A stretch of DNA of 64,000 nucleotides from Pyricularia pennisetigena (lineage: Eukaryota; Ascomycota; Sordariomycetes; Magnaporthales; Pyriculariaceae). A program made the position numbers and the translations under genes. The stretch lies in contig NW_021940918.1 of NCBI RefSeq assembly GCF_004337985.1, positions 1,798,001 to 1,862,000 of the forward strand, given 5' to 3'. Of this stretch, positions 1 through 10,418 are shown piece after piece (position 1 is the first letter of the stretch; each line of letters begins with the position of its first letter). The notes under the pieces are model-generated. The model did no database searches, had not been told where the DNA came from, and was given only the letters and a program-made list of their open reading frames with translations.

Positions 1-3000
1 GCAGGCTTGAAACAGCGTACAGCTAGTGGCAAAGGTCGTTCAACGCTTGCTGCAAACAAGACAAAGCCTGCCACAGTCGCTCCTAGTACCAGAAGCCAGC
101 AGGGACAGCGGAGCGGCGGCGTTCATGATCTTGCGAAGCCTCCAGTCAGGCGCGAGGAGCTGACTGCTACTATTGAAGGTATTCGTGTCGTGCTGATAGG
201 GGACCTGCACGAACTGCCAATCGTGGATCTCAGCATCAAGGATTTCACGACAACCGCTGAGGATTGGTCCAGCAACCTCAAAGCTGAGACAGCAATTGAA
301 ATGTACATCAACGTGTACAACTTTTCCAAATCTGCTTGGGAGCCTCTCTTGGAGCCTTGGAAAGTTGGATTTGGCGTCGCAAAGAATCCCGAGTCAGGAT
401 TGCTATCGATCGATGTGGCTTCGAAGCAAATATTTGATGTCACCATCACTACATCTACGATTGCGCTCGCTTCCAAATCCATCGAGTATCTTAGAAGGGA
501 TGAGGATGTGCTCGGAAAGCCAAGAGGAGTGGAGGCCCCATACCGGCTTCGCAACTACACGGGTTTCGATGTTGTCGTTACCGCGAAGAACCCAACGTCG
601 AATGAAAACATCACCCTCAGGTTGGAGGAGGGCCAAGAAGCACCATGGAGCTTTGAGGACTGGGAGAAAATGCGTGAGAGTCTCATGACAGAGAGCAGTT
701 CTAATAGCGTGGCCGTTCAACTAGAGGGGAGCGGCTTTGATCCCGTCAAGAACATCCGCCTCAACCGCGAAGGTGAATTCTTGTATGGACTCAAGCCCAA
801 AGCCGACAAAGTTCTCCACCGGATGCTCGTGGAGGTGTCGCTCGGCAACGACAACGTAAAATATGTCACACTCCGGTCACCGCTATTGGTTGAAAACCAG
901 ACTCAAATACCGGTTGAGCTTGGTGTATATGATGCCCAGGATGGCCACCTATTGAAGATTGAAAAGATAGCCCCCGGTGAGGCGAGGCCAGCCCCGGTTG
1001 GTGCAGTGTTTCTCAAGAGCCTCCTCGTGCGGCCAGATTCTGGTTTTGGGTACCAGTGGTCTTCGGAAACCCTATGGTGGAAGGACCTTTTGAAAAGACC
1101 AACACGAACGATGGTTTGCAAGGGAGAACAGGGCGAGCCGTTTTATTTCCAAGTTCATGCGTCCTATGATAAGACCAACCCACTGACAAGGTAAGTCCAA
1201 ACTTCTGTTAGCATACAAGTCCTGTAGTGTTCTGACATCTTCGCCACAGTGTGTACCCATACATGCGCGTAAAGCTTTCGGCTCCAGTCGTACTGGAGAA
1301 CTTGCTGCCCTACGATTTCAAGTACCGAATATACGATAAGAACACCAAGAAAGACTGGACAAACTTCCTTAGGAAAGGAGGCGTGAGCCCAGTCCATGTC
1401 GTTGAACTATCGCATCTTCTCCTCCTCAGCATAGATATGCAAGACACGGTCTTCAAGCCCAGTGACTTTGCCATCATTAACTCTGGACAAAGCGAGGAGT
1501 ACAAGAAAGAAACGGCTCTGACATGCAGGGATGAGCAGGGCCTCGTCCTGAACCTCAAGATGCACTACTACCGGATACCTAACGGAGGTGGTGCTTTCAA
1601 GGTCACTGTATACAGTCCTTATGTCATACTCAACAAGACGGGTCTCGACATCAATATCAAGTCCAAAGGATTTATGCAGCATGCTAAGGCGGCTGCTGGT
1701 GGACCAGGACAAGGACGACAGTCGCTCGTTGACGTCTCTGACAACGAGCGCCTCAAGGCACTCCCCATCATGTTTTCGTTTGCCAACGACGATCAACGCA
1801 ATCGTGCTATGCTCAAAGTCGGCGATTCGGAATGGAGCAAAGGTCAGAGTTTTGATGCTATTGGCAGCACTTCGGACGTTGTTCTCCAATCCACCAGTCG
1901 AAATGCAGAGATACACGTCGGTATTTCTGTGCAGTCTGGCGAGGGCAAATACAAGATGACCAAAGTCGTCACCTTGGCGCCAAGGTTCATTGTGCAGAAT
2001 AAGATGGGCGAAGAGATCAACATCAGGGAGCCGAGCTCATCCAGCTTAATGTCACTGCAAAAGGACGCACTGCAGCCATTGCACTTCCTGCAGAGAACAT
2101 CTGTCAAACAGCTGTGTCTTTGCTACTCGGGCGTTAACAACCAGTGGAGTGCGCCTTTTAACATATCCGACATTGGCACCACGCATGTCAAGATTGCGCG
2201 AACTGGGCATAGACAGCAGCTGGTTCGGGCAGAGGTCCTAATGGAAGATGCTACCATTTTTATCACGCTGAGCAAGGAAACCAAGAACTGGCCGTTCTCG
2301 ATGCGCAACGAGAGTGACACCGAGTTTACTTTCTATCAGGCCAATCCAAATATGGACGAGGACGGTGCCGAGGACCGATCAGGCTGGCGACAGATAAGAT
2401 ACCGCCTGCCGCCCCGTAGCATCATGCCGTACGCCTGGGACTTCCCTGCCGCGAAACACAAGGAGGTGGTAATCAGCGCGAATGGCAAGGAGCGGCATGT
2501 GAAACTTGCCGAGATTGGCAACCTGGTGCCTATGAAGTTTGTAGCAGCATCAGGGCAGCCCAAAATCATCGATATCAACGTTGCAGCCGACGGCCCGACG
2601 CAAAGTCTTATTCTGAGCAACTTTAAGCCGTCCAAGAGCTTGTACCGGCAAAAATCACATCTGCACCGCAGCAATACGGCTTCGAGCAGCACAACCGATG
2701 CCGGGTTCGAGGTCAAGAGTCAAGATTTGGGAACCACGTTCCAGGCACAGCTCAAGCTGGCAGGTATAGGGGTCTCGCTGATAACTTCTCAGCTCAAAGA
2801 GCTGGCCTATATCACGCTGCGTGATGTGGAACTCAAGTACAGCGAGTCGCCGCTGTACCAAACTATCAGCCTCGCGGTCAAGTGGATACAGATCGACAAT
2901 CAACTATTTGGAGGCATATTCCCAATGGTGCTGTACCCAAGTGTGGTTCCTAAGCGTGCCCAGGAGATCGACGCGCACCCGTCGCTGCACGCGCAAGTCA

Positions 3001-4433
3001 CGCGTGTGAAGGACGACTCGTATGGTGTGCTATACATCAAGTATGCCACAGTCTTGCTGCAGCAAATGACGGTAGACCTGGACGAGGACTTTGTCTATGC
3101 CGTTCTTGACTACTCCAAGGTACCTGGGACTGTTTGGACGACGGACGAAGAGGACGGAACTCTTTGCGACGACAATCTCGACATACCAAGGCCGCAACAG
3201 CAGCAAGCAGCCCAGGATATTTATTTTGAACTGCTCAACATTCAGCCGATGCAGCTTGACTTGTCCTTTGTGCGCACTGAGCGGATCAACGCAGAGGACA
3301 AGACTTCGTCGCGCAACCCACTGATGTTCTTCCTCAACGTCATGACCATGGCCATAGGCAACGTCAACGATGCACCGCTTCGCTTGAATGCCCTGATGTT
3401 GGAGAACGTCCGTGTTTCGATACCTTTGCTTGTGCAGAACATTTCCAACCACTACAGCCAAGAAGCGCTCTATCAGGTGCACAAGATCTTGGGATCGGCC
3501 GATTTCTTGGGCAATCCCGTGGGGCTGTTCAACAACATCTCATCAGGTGTTGCCGACGTGTTTTACGAGCCGTATCAGGGGCTGATTATGTCGGATCGTC
3601 CTGAGGATATCGGGGTGGGCTTGGCGAGAGGAGCTGCCTCGTTTGCCAAGAAGACCGTATACGGCTTCTCAGACTCGTTCTCCAAGTTCACAGGAGCCAT
3701 GTCAAAGGGCCTTGCGGCAGCCACCTTGGACAAGCAGTTCCAGGATCGAAGACGCATCACGCGCGCGCGCAATCGACCCAAGCATGCCCTGTATGGAGTC
3801 ACGGCCGGTGCAAATTCATTGTTCACCAGTGTTGCTTCTGGCGTAGGTGGATTGGCAAGGAAGCCTCTTGAAGGTGCAGAGCAGGAGGGCGCACTAGGTT
3901 TCTTCAAAGGTGTGGGCAAGGGAGTTTTGGGCTTGACAACGAAACCGGTCATTGGTGTGTTGGACCTTGCATCCAACGTGTCCGAAGGCATCCGGAATAC
4001 GACGACCGTGTTTGACGGGTCAGAGCTCGACAGGGTGCGTCTCACTCGGTTCATCTCAAAGGACGGAATCGTGCGGCCGTACAGCCAACGCGAAGCCTTA
4101 GGACAGTCATGGCTCAAGCAGGTTGACAACGGCAAATACTTTGACGAGGAGTACGTTGCTCACCTTGAGCTACCGCGCGAGGATGTGGTAGTGATGGTGA
4201 CGTACAGCCGGATTCTGCTCATCAGGAGTCGTCGGCTTACGACCGAATGGGACATACCGCTCAAGGATGTGCAGACGATCAGCAAGGAGCGGACGGGACT
4301 CAGCCTTGTGCTTCGGGGTGGGCAGAACGGGCCATTCATTCCAGTTGGGGAGGAGAGCGGGCGTGCGTTCCTGTACAGGAGTGTCGCCATTGCGGTGGAG
4401 GAATTTAATCGGCGCTTCAGAGCGTTGGAGTAG
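1..4433 (+). CDS. VPS13: VPS13-like lipid-transfer protein, C-terminal part (5' partial)
   Basis: VPS13 is a very large bridge-like protein that moves phospholipids between membranes at organelle contact sites and acts in vacuolar sorting. Exons are 1-1190 and 1250-4433; the 59-nt intron has a GTAAGT donor and a CACAG acceptor, and the frame is open to the left edge, so the N-terminal chorein half lies outside. The visible 1457 residues include the repeated beta-rich adaptor-binding (SHR-BD/VAB) segment, for example around PYVILNKTGLDINIKSKG and APRFIVQNKMGEEINI. They also include the glycine/alanine-rich amphipathic C-terminal (ATG2-like) region from about FYEPYQGLIMSDRPEDIGVG through repeated GLARKPLEG and GLTTKPVIGV helices. 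The protein ends in a PH-like domain at TAG 4431-4433. Family assignment is firm; the missing N-terminus cannot be judged. Confidence 0.93.
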
Positions 4434-5365
4434 GAGTGGGTGTTTTGGCATGACGACTCATGATAACCGTGCCACGCGCATCATTTTTGGCCAGCCAGTT
4501 TCCTGTTTAGCCCTGTGAACTGTTTTCGTGGCTTCCTAGACAAGACTTTCCTTGCCATTTGCCATCGTCTTTATTCTTTTCCATAGCATTACCAAAGAAA
4601 TTATTACTGATACTAGACCACGTGTGTACATGTATATCAACGACCCGTGCGGGCGGGGATTTCTACAAGCCGGAGTCTTTGTAACAGGAGGTTGGTAGCG
4701 TCAGCTGTGCGCCTCTGGGAGGTATCAATATTCTTGAGAGTATTTTGTTTTTTTTATGGTCGGATATGGCATTATAAGCCGGTTATTCGGACTGTTGTGT
4801 ATTACCGACGGCAGTAAACGTATGGGGCTCACTGTCTCGGCTGTTGCTCACCGCTCCCTAGCTGAACCAAGACCTGGCAATGGAATGTTTGTCTCTGCTG
4901 ACTTTGTTGTCCTGCCAAGGCTTGGAACTTTGCAAACAGGTGATGGATGTTGATTAAAAAGCTGCGATGTATACCCGAATAAGCGGCTTATAACCGTAGA
5001 CATGAGCCCCACACCTTCTTTTGCACTTTGGGGGAGGGAATACGAGATGGTTTGCTGCAGATGCAGTACAACCGACTCACCTAACCTATTCGGGGACAAA
5101 ACAATAGAGCCGGCCGGGGAAAAAAAACCATTTGTAATGTCATTTGTGCGTTTGGAGACGTAATAGTAATTAAATGTCCAATCGGGGATTGAATAGAAAG
5201 TGAACTTTGGCTGACGGACTGCAGGTATCAGTGAGGCGCGAACCAGATTCATATGGCATTTCTTGGGGTTTCGGCGGGGTTTTGGTGCTCAGATGATGTA
5301 TCTGCCGTCTTTACTGGGGTAGGTTATTATCATGGGATAACTCTTTGTGGGAGTGGTCGACTGNN

Positions 5366-5366
<1 letters not shown>

Positions 5367-5396
<30 letters not shown>
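5367..5396. repeat. Homopolymer T tract (30 nt)
   Basis: An uninterrupted run of 30 T directly follows two N bases and a G. It is one of a series of long T/A runs in the window. Its adjacency to Ns suggests the assembler had trouble here, so its length is uncertain. Confidence 0.85.
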
Positions 5397-5397
<1 letters not shown>

Positions 5398-6162
5398 GAG
5401 GCGACAATGTTTTCTCGTATTCCAGGTATGCTTAACCTGGGTCAGCCGCAGACTGGAACGATCGGAATCTGGTCTTGTTATTTTTTTTTCTTTTTTTTTC
5501 TCTTTCTGACAAGTTCGTGTTGATCGACATTTCCCCGTAAAACAGTCCGTCAAGTACCGAATTAAGTTTAGACTATTCTTACCTAGGGGGTCGGGAGGGA
5601 AATGATGCTGATAGTTAAGGTACAGTAACCCCGCGTTCAAACGATCGATCTTCTGTTTGGCTGCTGTGGACTGCGAAGCAGAATAAACATTGAATCCAGA
5701 GCAAGAGCACGTGGCAGTGGACGCTCTATTGTCGTGACTAGGCTAGGCGAGGTAGCCAAGGCGGCAAGCTTATGCAAACATCATGTGCAGTACTTCGTAT
5801 TGCAAAAACCCAACTACATTTCCATACAAAAAAGCGGACTTGGCCGCTGAAGGTTACCGGCCTTTTTTTTTTTGGTAATGGGCCGAAAGCTGGCGACAGG
5901 AATGAGGCACCTTGCATCCGTAGGGAGAGGGTAAACAAACCCAAGGTCAGCCTCCAACGTCACCTTGGAAAGGCGGACTAAAAATACTATATCGGGTATC
6001 AATATGGGGTGATCACATATTGATGGAATTCCTCGGGAGCACATCTTACCAGCCATCTTGAAAGGGTGGTAAATTTCACAGCCGAGGTACCATCGACTCG
6101 TATCTCGTTGGCTTGCTGGGCAATGGTAAGATGTGATGTGGCAGTTGAGCAAAGAGAAAAGA

Positions 6163-6170
6163 TATAAAAG
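6163..6170 (+). promoter_or_regulatory. TATA-like box upstream of the BYS1-like gene
   Basis: The sequence TATAAAAG lies about 155 nt before the ATG at 6326, at a plausible distance for a fungal core promoter with a leader of roughly 100 nt. It is a motif match only. Confidence 0.4.
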
Positions 6171-6325
6171 GGCGACTGAAGCCTCTGTTTTTTTTGTGAG
6201 TGTAAATCGTGTTGAGAAGCAGCCTACTTTTTGCAGATATAATTTACCCCAAAGCCTTTTACTGAGCTTTCTCATATATTTTAATCTTTTTATTACAATA
6301 ATTTATAAACGCTCCAAAAGCCAAA

Positions 6326-6916
6326 ATGCACTTCTCCACCACTGCCATCCTCGCCATTGCGGCTGCCCCTTTCATCAGTGCGCAGTCTGGAGGCACTCCT
6401 CCGCCGTCTGCCCGGGTCGTTAACCGCTGCAGCTTTCCGGTGACGGTGTGGTCCGTGGGCAGCAGCATCTCGGGTGGATACACCCTGGGGGCGAACGGGG
6501 GCTACTATGGCGAGCAGGTAAGACTTTTTTTTTGGTTTTTTGTTTTTAGACGTGGCAGCCTGTAGCTTTCTGCTCTCTTCCCCAAACAGTCTCAGTCTGA
6601 CACGTCGCCAAACGATACACAGTTCTCGCGCGACCCCGTGACGGGCGGCCGCACGCTCAAGGTGACGCGCGAGTCGGACGGCCTCTTCACCGGCAAGCCG
6701 CAGCTCAACTTTGCCTACAACCTCGACGGCAGCCAGGTGTGGTACGACCTGAGCAGCGTGTTTGGCAACGCGCTGTCGGGCAGCAAGGTCGTCGTCGCCA
6801 GCGCCGAGGCCTCGTGCCCGGCCATCGTCTGGAGCAGCGGCACGCCGCCCAGCGGCAGCCAGGTCAAGGTCTGCACGTCCAGCAAGGACGTCACCTTGAC
6901 GCTGTGCGCGCCGTAG
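6326..6916 (+). CDS. Small secreted BYS1-domain protein
   Basis: This is a predicted 172-residue secreted protein of the BYS1 (Blastomyces yeast-phase-specific 1) family, which resembles a thaumatin-like fold; the biochemical role is not known. Exons are 6326-6517 and 6590-6916; the intron starts GTAAGA, ends ACAG and keeps frame. A hydrophobic signal peptide covers about residues 1-19 (MHFSTTAILAIAAAPFISA). Then comes the family start V-N-R-C-S-F-P-V-T-V-W-S-V, a Gly/Tyr-rich loop, and the C-terminal segment with paired cysteines (EASCPAIVW, VKVCTSSKDVTLTLCAP). It ends at TAG 6914-6916, convergent with the next gene. Genes of this family are often abundant secreted or stage-specific proteins. 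The assignment rests on motif recognition. Confidence 0.82.
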
Positions 6917-6930
6917 ATGAGCTTTGGCTG

Positions 6931-6931
<1 letters not shown>

Positions 6932-6965
<34 letters not shown>
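6932..6965. repeat. Homopolymer T tract (34 nt)
   Basis: A run of 34 T begins 16 nt after the stop codon of the BYS1-like gene, in the short convergent spacer. It could contribute to 3' end formation, or it may be one of the generic T tracts of this genome. Confidence 0.85.
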
Positions 6966-6967
<2 letters not shown>

Positions 6968-7140
6968 GGGGAGGAGACGGGAAGAGAGCATGTTCAGGGG
7001 CTGCTACTAGGGTTATGCTTGACAAACTTCTTTTTTATGATTGGATGCAACTATGAGTTTTATGTAGCTCCAATTGTGGTCACCAACAAGTAAAAAAAGA
7101 AAAATACAAGCATCATGATCGTCTCCATCTTGTCTTGTTT

Positions 7141-8203
7141 TCAAAAGTTCAAAAGTGGCCCTTTCTTGAAGCAATGTCTCACTAGCTCCATGACCTCTGC
7201 GTCCGACATCTCATTGACTCTGAGGAGCTCATTATCGCTCTTGGGCCAAGGGTGCGCCATTTCCGGCTGGCTGAGCATGTAGAGAATCATGGAGCGAAAG
7301 ACGTGCCCGTCCACTTGGCCCGCCTTGACCTTCTCCTGTGCCGATTCGAACTCGGCGCGGCCGTCGACGTGGTCCACGGTCCAGTCCTCGCTCGTGGTGC
7401 CAAAGGCGTCGCGGCACAAGTCCAGCATCTCCCGGCAGCTCTTGTGCACCGAGTGCACGTAGACGGGCCTGTTCTCGGTCTCGAGCGGGCGCAGCAGCAC
7501 CTCGGCGACGGCCCTGCCCACGTCGTCGAGCGTGGTCCAGGCCGTGACGTTGGCGCCGCCGTCCATGAGCGTCGCCTTGCGGTTGAAGATGTCGATGCGC
7601 GCGAAGCCGCAGCGCAGCGCCCAGTCCAGAAACGTCCCGCACGCCACCGCCGTCCACGTCATGCCGCTCTCGGCGCACCGGTCCCAGAGGTGCTTCAGCT
7701 GCCGCGGCCGCGGCGCCACGGCGGCCGGCAGCAGCGAGCGGCACTTTTCGTTGAGCGGGTCGAGCCCGTACTCGGCCGGCACGAAGCGGTAGACGCCCGC
7801 GGCGGCCGCCGCGTCGATGAGGCGTAGCGTGTCGTCTTCGGACCCCCCGCGCGTGGCGTCGACGACGGCGTCGTGGTCGCGCACCGCGTCCGTCAGCTCG
7901 GCTGCCGATGAGTAGTCGACCGTTCGCACCGTCACGTCGCCCGCCTTTGGGGGCGTGAACTCGCCCCGCGCGATGCCGCTGTCCTTGCGGGTTATGACCG
8001 TCACGCGAAATTGGCCGGCGACGAGGTGCTTGAGGATGGCTGTGCCGACGTTGCCGGTGGCCTTTTTTTTTTTTTTTTTTTTTTTTTTGGTTGTTGTTGA
8101 GATTAGGGATCGGTTGGCAGAGCAGGGGAGGGAGGTAGGGGGGAGGAAAAAAGGGATAGGGACTTACACCGGCTAAAGCTACTCTTGGGACTTTACCATC
8201 CAT
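7141..8203 (-). CDS. NmrA-like / isoflavone-reductase-like NAD(P)-dependent oxidoreductase
   Basis: This is a predicted 318-residue atypical short-chain reductase of the NmrA/isoflavone reductase group, which reduces aromatic or phenolic ketones and alcohols with NADPH. Exon 1 is 8203-8168 (MDGKVPRVALAG); exon 2 is 8061-7141. The 106-nt intron has GTAAGT, a CCTAATC branch site and an acceptor preceded by 26 consecutive A on the coding strand. Joining the exons restores the cofactor glycine motif G12-A-T-G-N-V-G18. The following residues keep the family pattern, with an acidic stretch VVDATRGGSEDDTLRLID and then YRFVPAEYGLDPLNE. It lies 722 nt downstream of, and in the same orientation as, the prenyltransferase gene, which suggests a shared pathway. 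The substrate is not deducible. Confidence 0.85.
8063..8088. repeat. Homopolymer T tract (26 nt) at an intron acceptor
   Basis: On the minus (coding) strand this is a run of 26 A ending directly in the AG acceptor of the NmrA-like gene intron. Purine-rich DNA at this position is unusual for a 3' splice site. Confidence 0.85.
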
Positions 8204-8924
8204 TTTGGAATTGGAGATTTGGTTGGAGACGGTGTTGGGTATTGGCTAGCTAGGAAAGGGTGGTGATTGTTAATTTTTGGAATATGTAAAATGTAAATGT
8301 TTGAAAATTATTTTTTTCCTTCTTTTTTTTCTCCCCACGATAGTTGCAAATCCCATCATTGAAAACCCCCGATCGCAAACTGGGTTTTGACCGAATCCCC
8401 AACCCACTTCATCCCATCTACATATCCCAGCGTCATGAAGTGTTGGGACGCCTGCTCATAACGCTATGAGAAAGCTTGGGATGGCTGCCGTTGACCTGAC
8501 GGATAAGTATGGGAAAGTTTACGATTCTCATCCCGAAACTCTGTTTGTGAACGGGCTTTTTTTTTCTCTTTTTTCTTTTTGTCGTGCCCACAACAAAATG
8601 GAGGCAAAAGTTGCGTCGATTCCCAAGCGCACGCTCACGTTGCTTACTGTTAAGGATTTACAATTTAAACTCTACATATGAGATGGATATTTTCCAAACT
8701 AGAGAGTCCTTTTTTAGAATAGGCTGTGGAAGTGTCGAGCCATACAAGATCAAGATCAATTTACGTGTCAAATTTCAGCTGTCATTTAGAATAGACTGGA
8801 TAGTAGGTCAGGTCGACCAAAGAGGCAATCTCAGTGGTAGCAAACACAACAACGCCATCCTGTCAAATCAACCAAGTCTCTAACTCGGACTGACTCACAT
8901 AACTTATTCACAAATAAATCCAGC
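8204..8924. other. Spacer between prenyltransferase and NmrA-like genes
   Basis: This holds the 3' region of the prenyltransferase and the promoter of the NmrA-like gene. Only short ORFs with T-rich low-complexity translations are present, and no gene is supported. Confidence 0.6.
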
Positions 8925-10418
8925 TCAGTCAAGCCCGTGGTCAGCATCACAGCGTGGTGAAAAATAGGTTGAAATGTAATCTCCCCCTTTTTGGTTGTAT
9001 TCGTAGGCAAGATACGAGAGTCCTCCCGACTCGGTTGCATAGTTCTGGCCGGGTCTAGAAGCAGATGGAAAGAAAACAAAGTCAGTTCATCATGATCCAC
9101 ACTAGGCCAATCAAAGGGACCAGGGGAAGGAAGAAAAAGAAAAAGAAAAAAAAAAGTCTTACAGAGCAGCGACAGCCTTGACGCCCTTCTCGAACCGATC
9201 CGCGTGGTCCTCCCACCCAAACATTCTAAGCACGGCGGCAAAGTTCTCTGTCCCTCTGGCGTCTGTCCCGTTGGTCTGACACCACGGCATCTGCGGCTTG
9301 ACGCTGACGTGGTCGCTCCCGCGCCGGATCTCGAACACGAAGCAGATGCCCGTGTGGTGCGTCGCCTTGACCCGCAGCTCCTTGCTCTGCTCCGCGTCCA
9401 TGCCGCGGCGCTCGTCCAGCAGCAGGTGCCAGAACCTCTCCACCCGCGCCACCCCTTCCATCGTGTGCTCGTCCGTCTGCAGGCCGGCCAGCGTCATGGT
9501 CTCGCGCACCGTGTCGAGCGAGTTGGTCCGCGTGCGCGCGTAGATCTTGACCCGCGCCGCCCGCGGGTCCACGCAGTCGATGCTCAGCATCTCCACCGCG
9601 GCCGGGTACTTGGTCCTGTCCAGAAAGGTCTTCATCTTGGCCGCCGCGGCCTGCAGCTCGTCGCCGCCCGGGCGCAGGTCCGCGATCATGTCGAGCATCA
9701 GCTGCTCCGTGCTGGCGCCCGTGGCGAGGTGCTTGAGCATGGGGAAGTGGTAGCTCTTGAGCCGCCGCTCGGCCCCGTGGTGATCAAACGCCAGGAAGAG
9801 CTGCGGCACGCGCGCCGACGCCGGCTTGCCGTGCGCCACGAGCCCCTGCTTGGCCCGCGCCGCCTCGTCGCCCGCCACGCTCCACCGCGCCCAGATCTGG
9901 TCGAACCAGCCCAGGTCCGTGTCGGGCGCCGCCACCCCGGCGAGTTGCCGCACCAACTCGGGCACCTGCCGTCCGCCAAACGGCTCGTCCGCCCGGCTGC
10001 CCGTGTCCCACAGCGGCTCGAACGCGTAACGCACCACGCTGCGGCCCCGCGTGAAGTTCCAGCTCGGCTCCATCGGCGACCCGTCCAGCGTGATGAGCGC
10101 CTTGGTCGCCGCGCGGCTGGGCCGGGGCCCGAGGCTGGGCACCACCACGTCGCGCACCACCCGCATGTGGTCCGCCGTCTGCTCGGCCGTGTACGACCCC
10201 GACGCCTTGAGGATGGTGTAGAAGAGCGGTCCACACCGTGCCCACCACCACCTCTCCTCGGGGTCTTGAGGCTGCCCGAAGCTGGCCACTAGGTTGCTGG
10301 CCGTTGCGGCTCTGGTGCCCAGGGGTAGTAGGCTCCGTGGGCTGGGTGGGTAAGCGACGTCCATGTCTGCCCCGGAGCCCGAGAGGGGCATGGCTGGGGA
10401 GACCGGTGTTGCCAGCAT
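8925..10418 (-). CDS. DMATS-type aromatic (indole) prenyltransferase
   Basis: This enzyme family transfers a dimethylallyl or similar group from its diphosphate onto tryptophan, tyrosine or other aromatics in fungal secondary metabolism. Exon 1 is 10418-9163 and exon 2 is 9054-8925. The donor is GTAAGA, the acceptor CTTCTAG, and both sides are phase 2. The last exon is easy to miss because the first frame meets TAA within the donor. Splicing adds 43 codons reading P-G-Q-N-Y-A-T-E-S-G-G-L-S-Y-L-A-Y, the usual C-terminal strand of the fold. The product is 461 residues, normal for the family. Hallmarks are LITLDGSPMEPSWNF, KSYHFPMLKHLATG, the VKIYARTR strand (tyrosine shield), and HTGICFVFEIRRG. 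No NRPS or PKS gene is visible, so the acceptor could be a free amino acid or a polyketide made elsewhere. Confidence 0.92.

Larger units (their letters stand above)
4434..6325. other. Intergenic region, VPS13 3' side to BYS1-like promoter
   Basis: No supportable gene is seen. The stretch holds two undetermined bases (5364-5365), a 30-nt T run, shorter T-rich runs near 5480-5500 and 5860, and a TATA-like element close to the next gene. Short ORFs here have no recognisable content. Confidence 0.6.

Noticed and set aside
9204..10292. 362-codon plus-strand frame opposite the prenyltransferase
   Set aside because: Arg/His/Leu-rich antisense shadow of a GC-rich gene.
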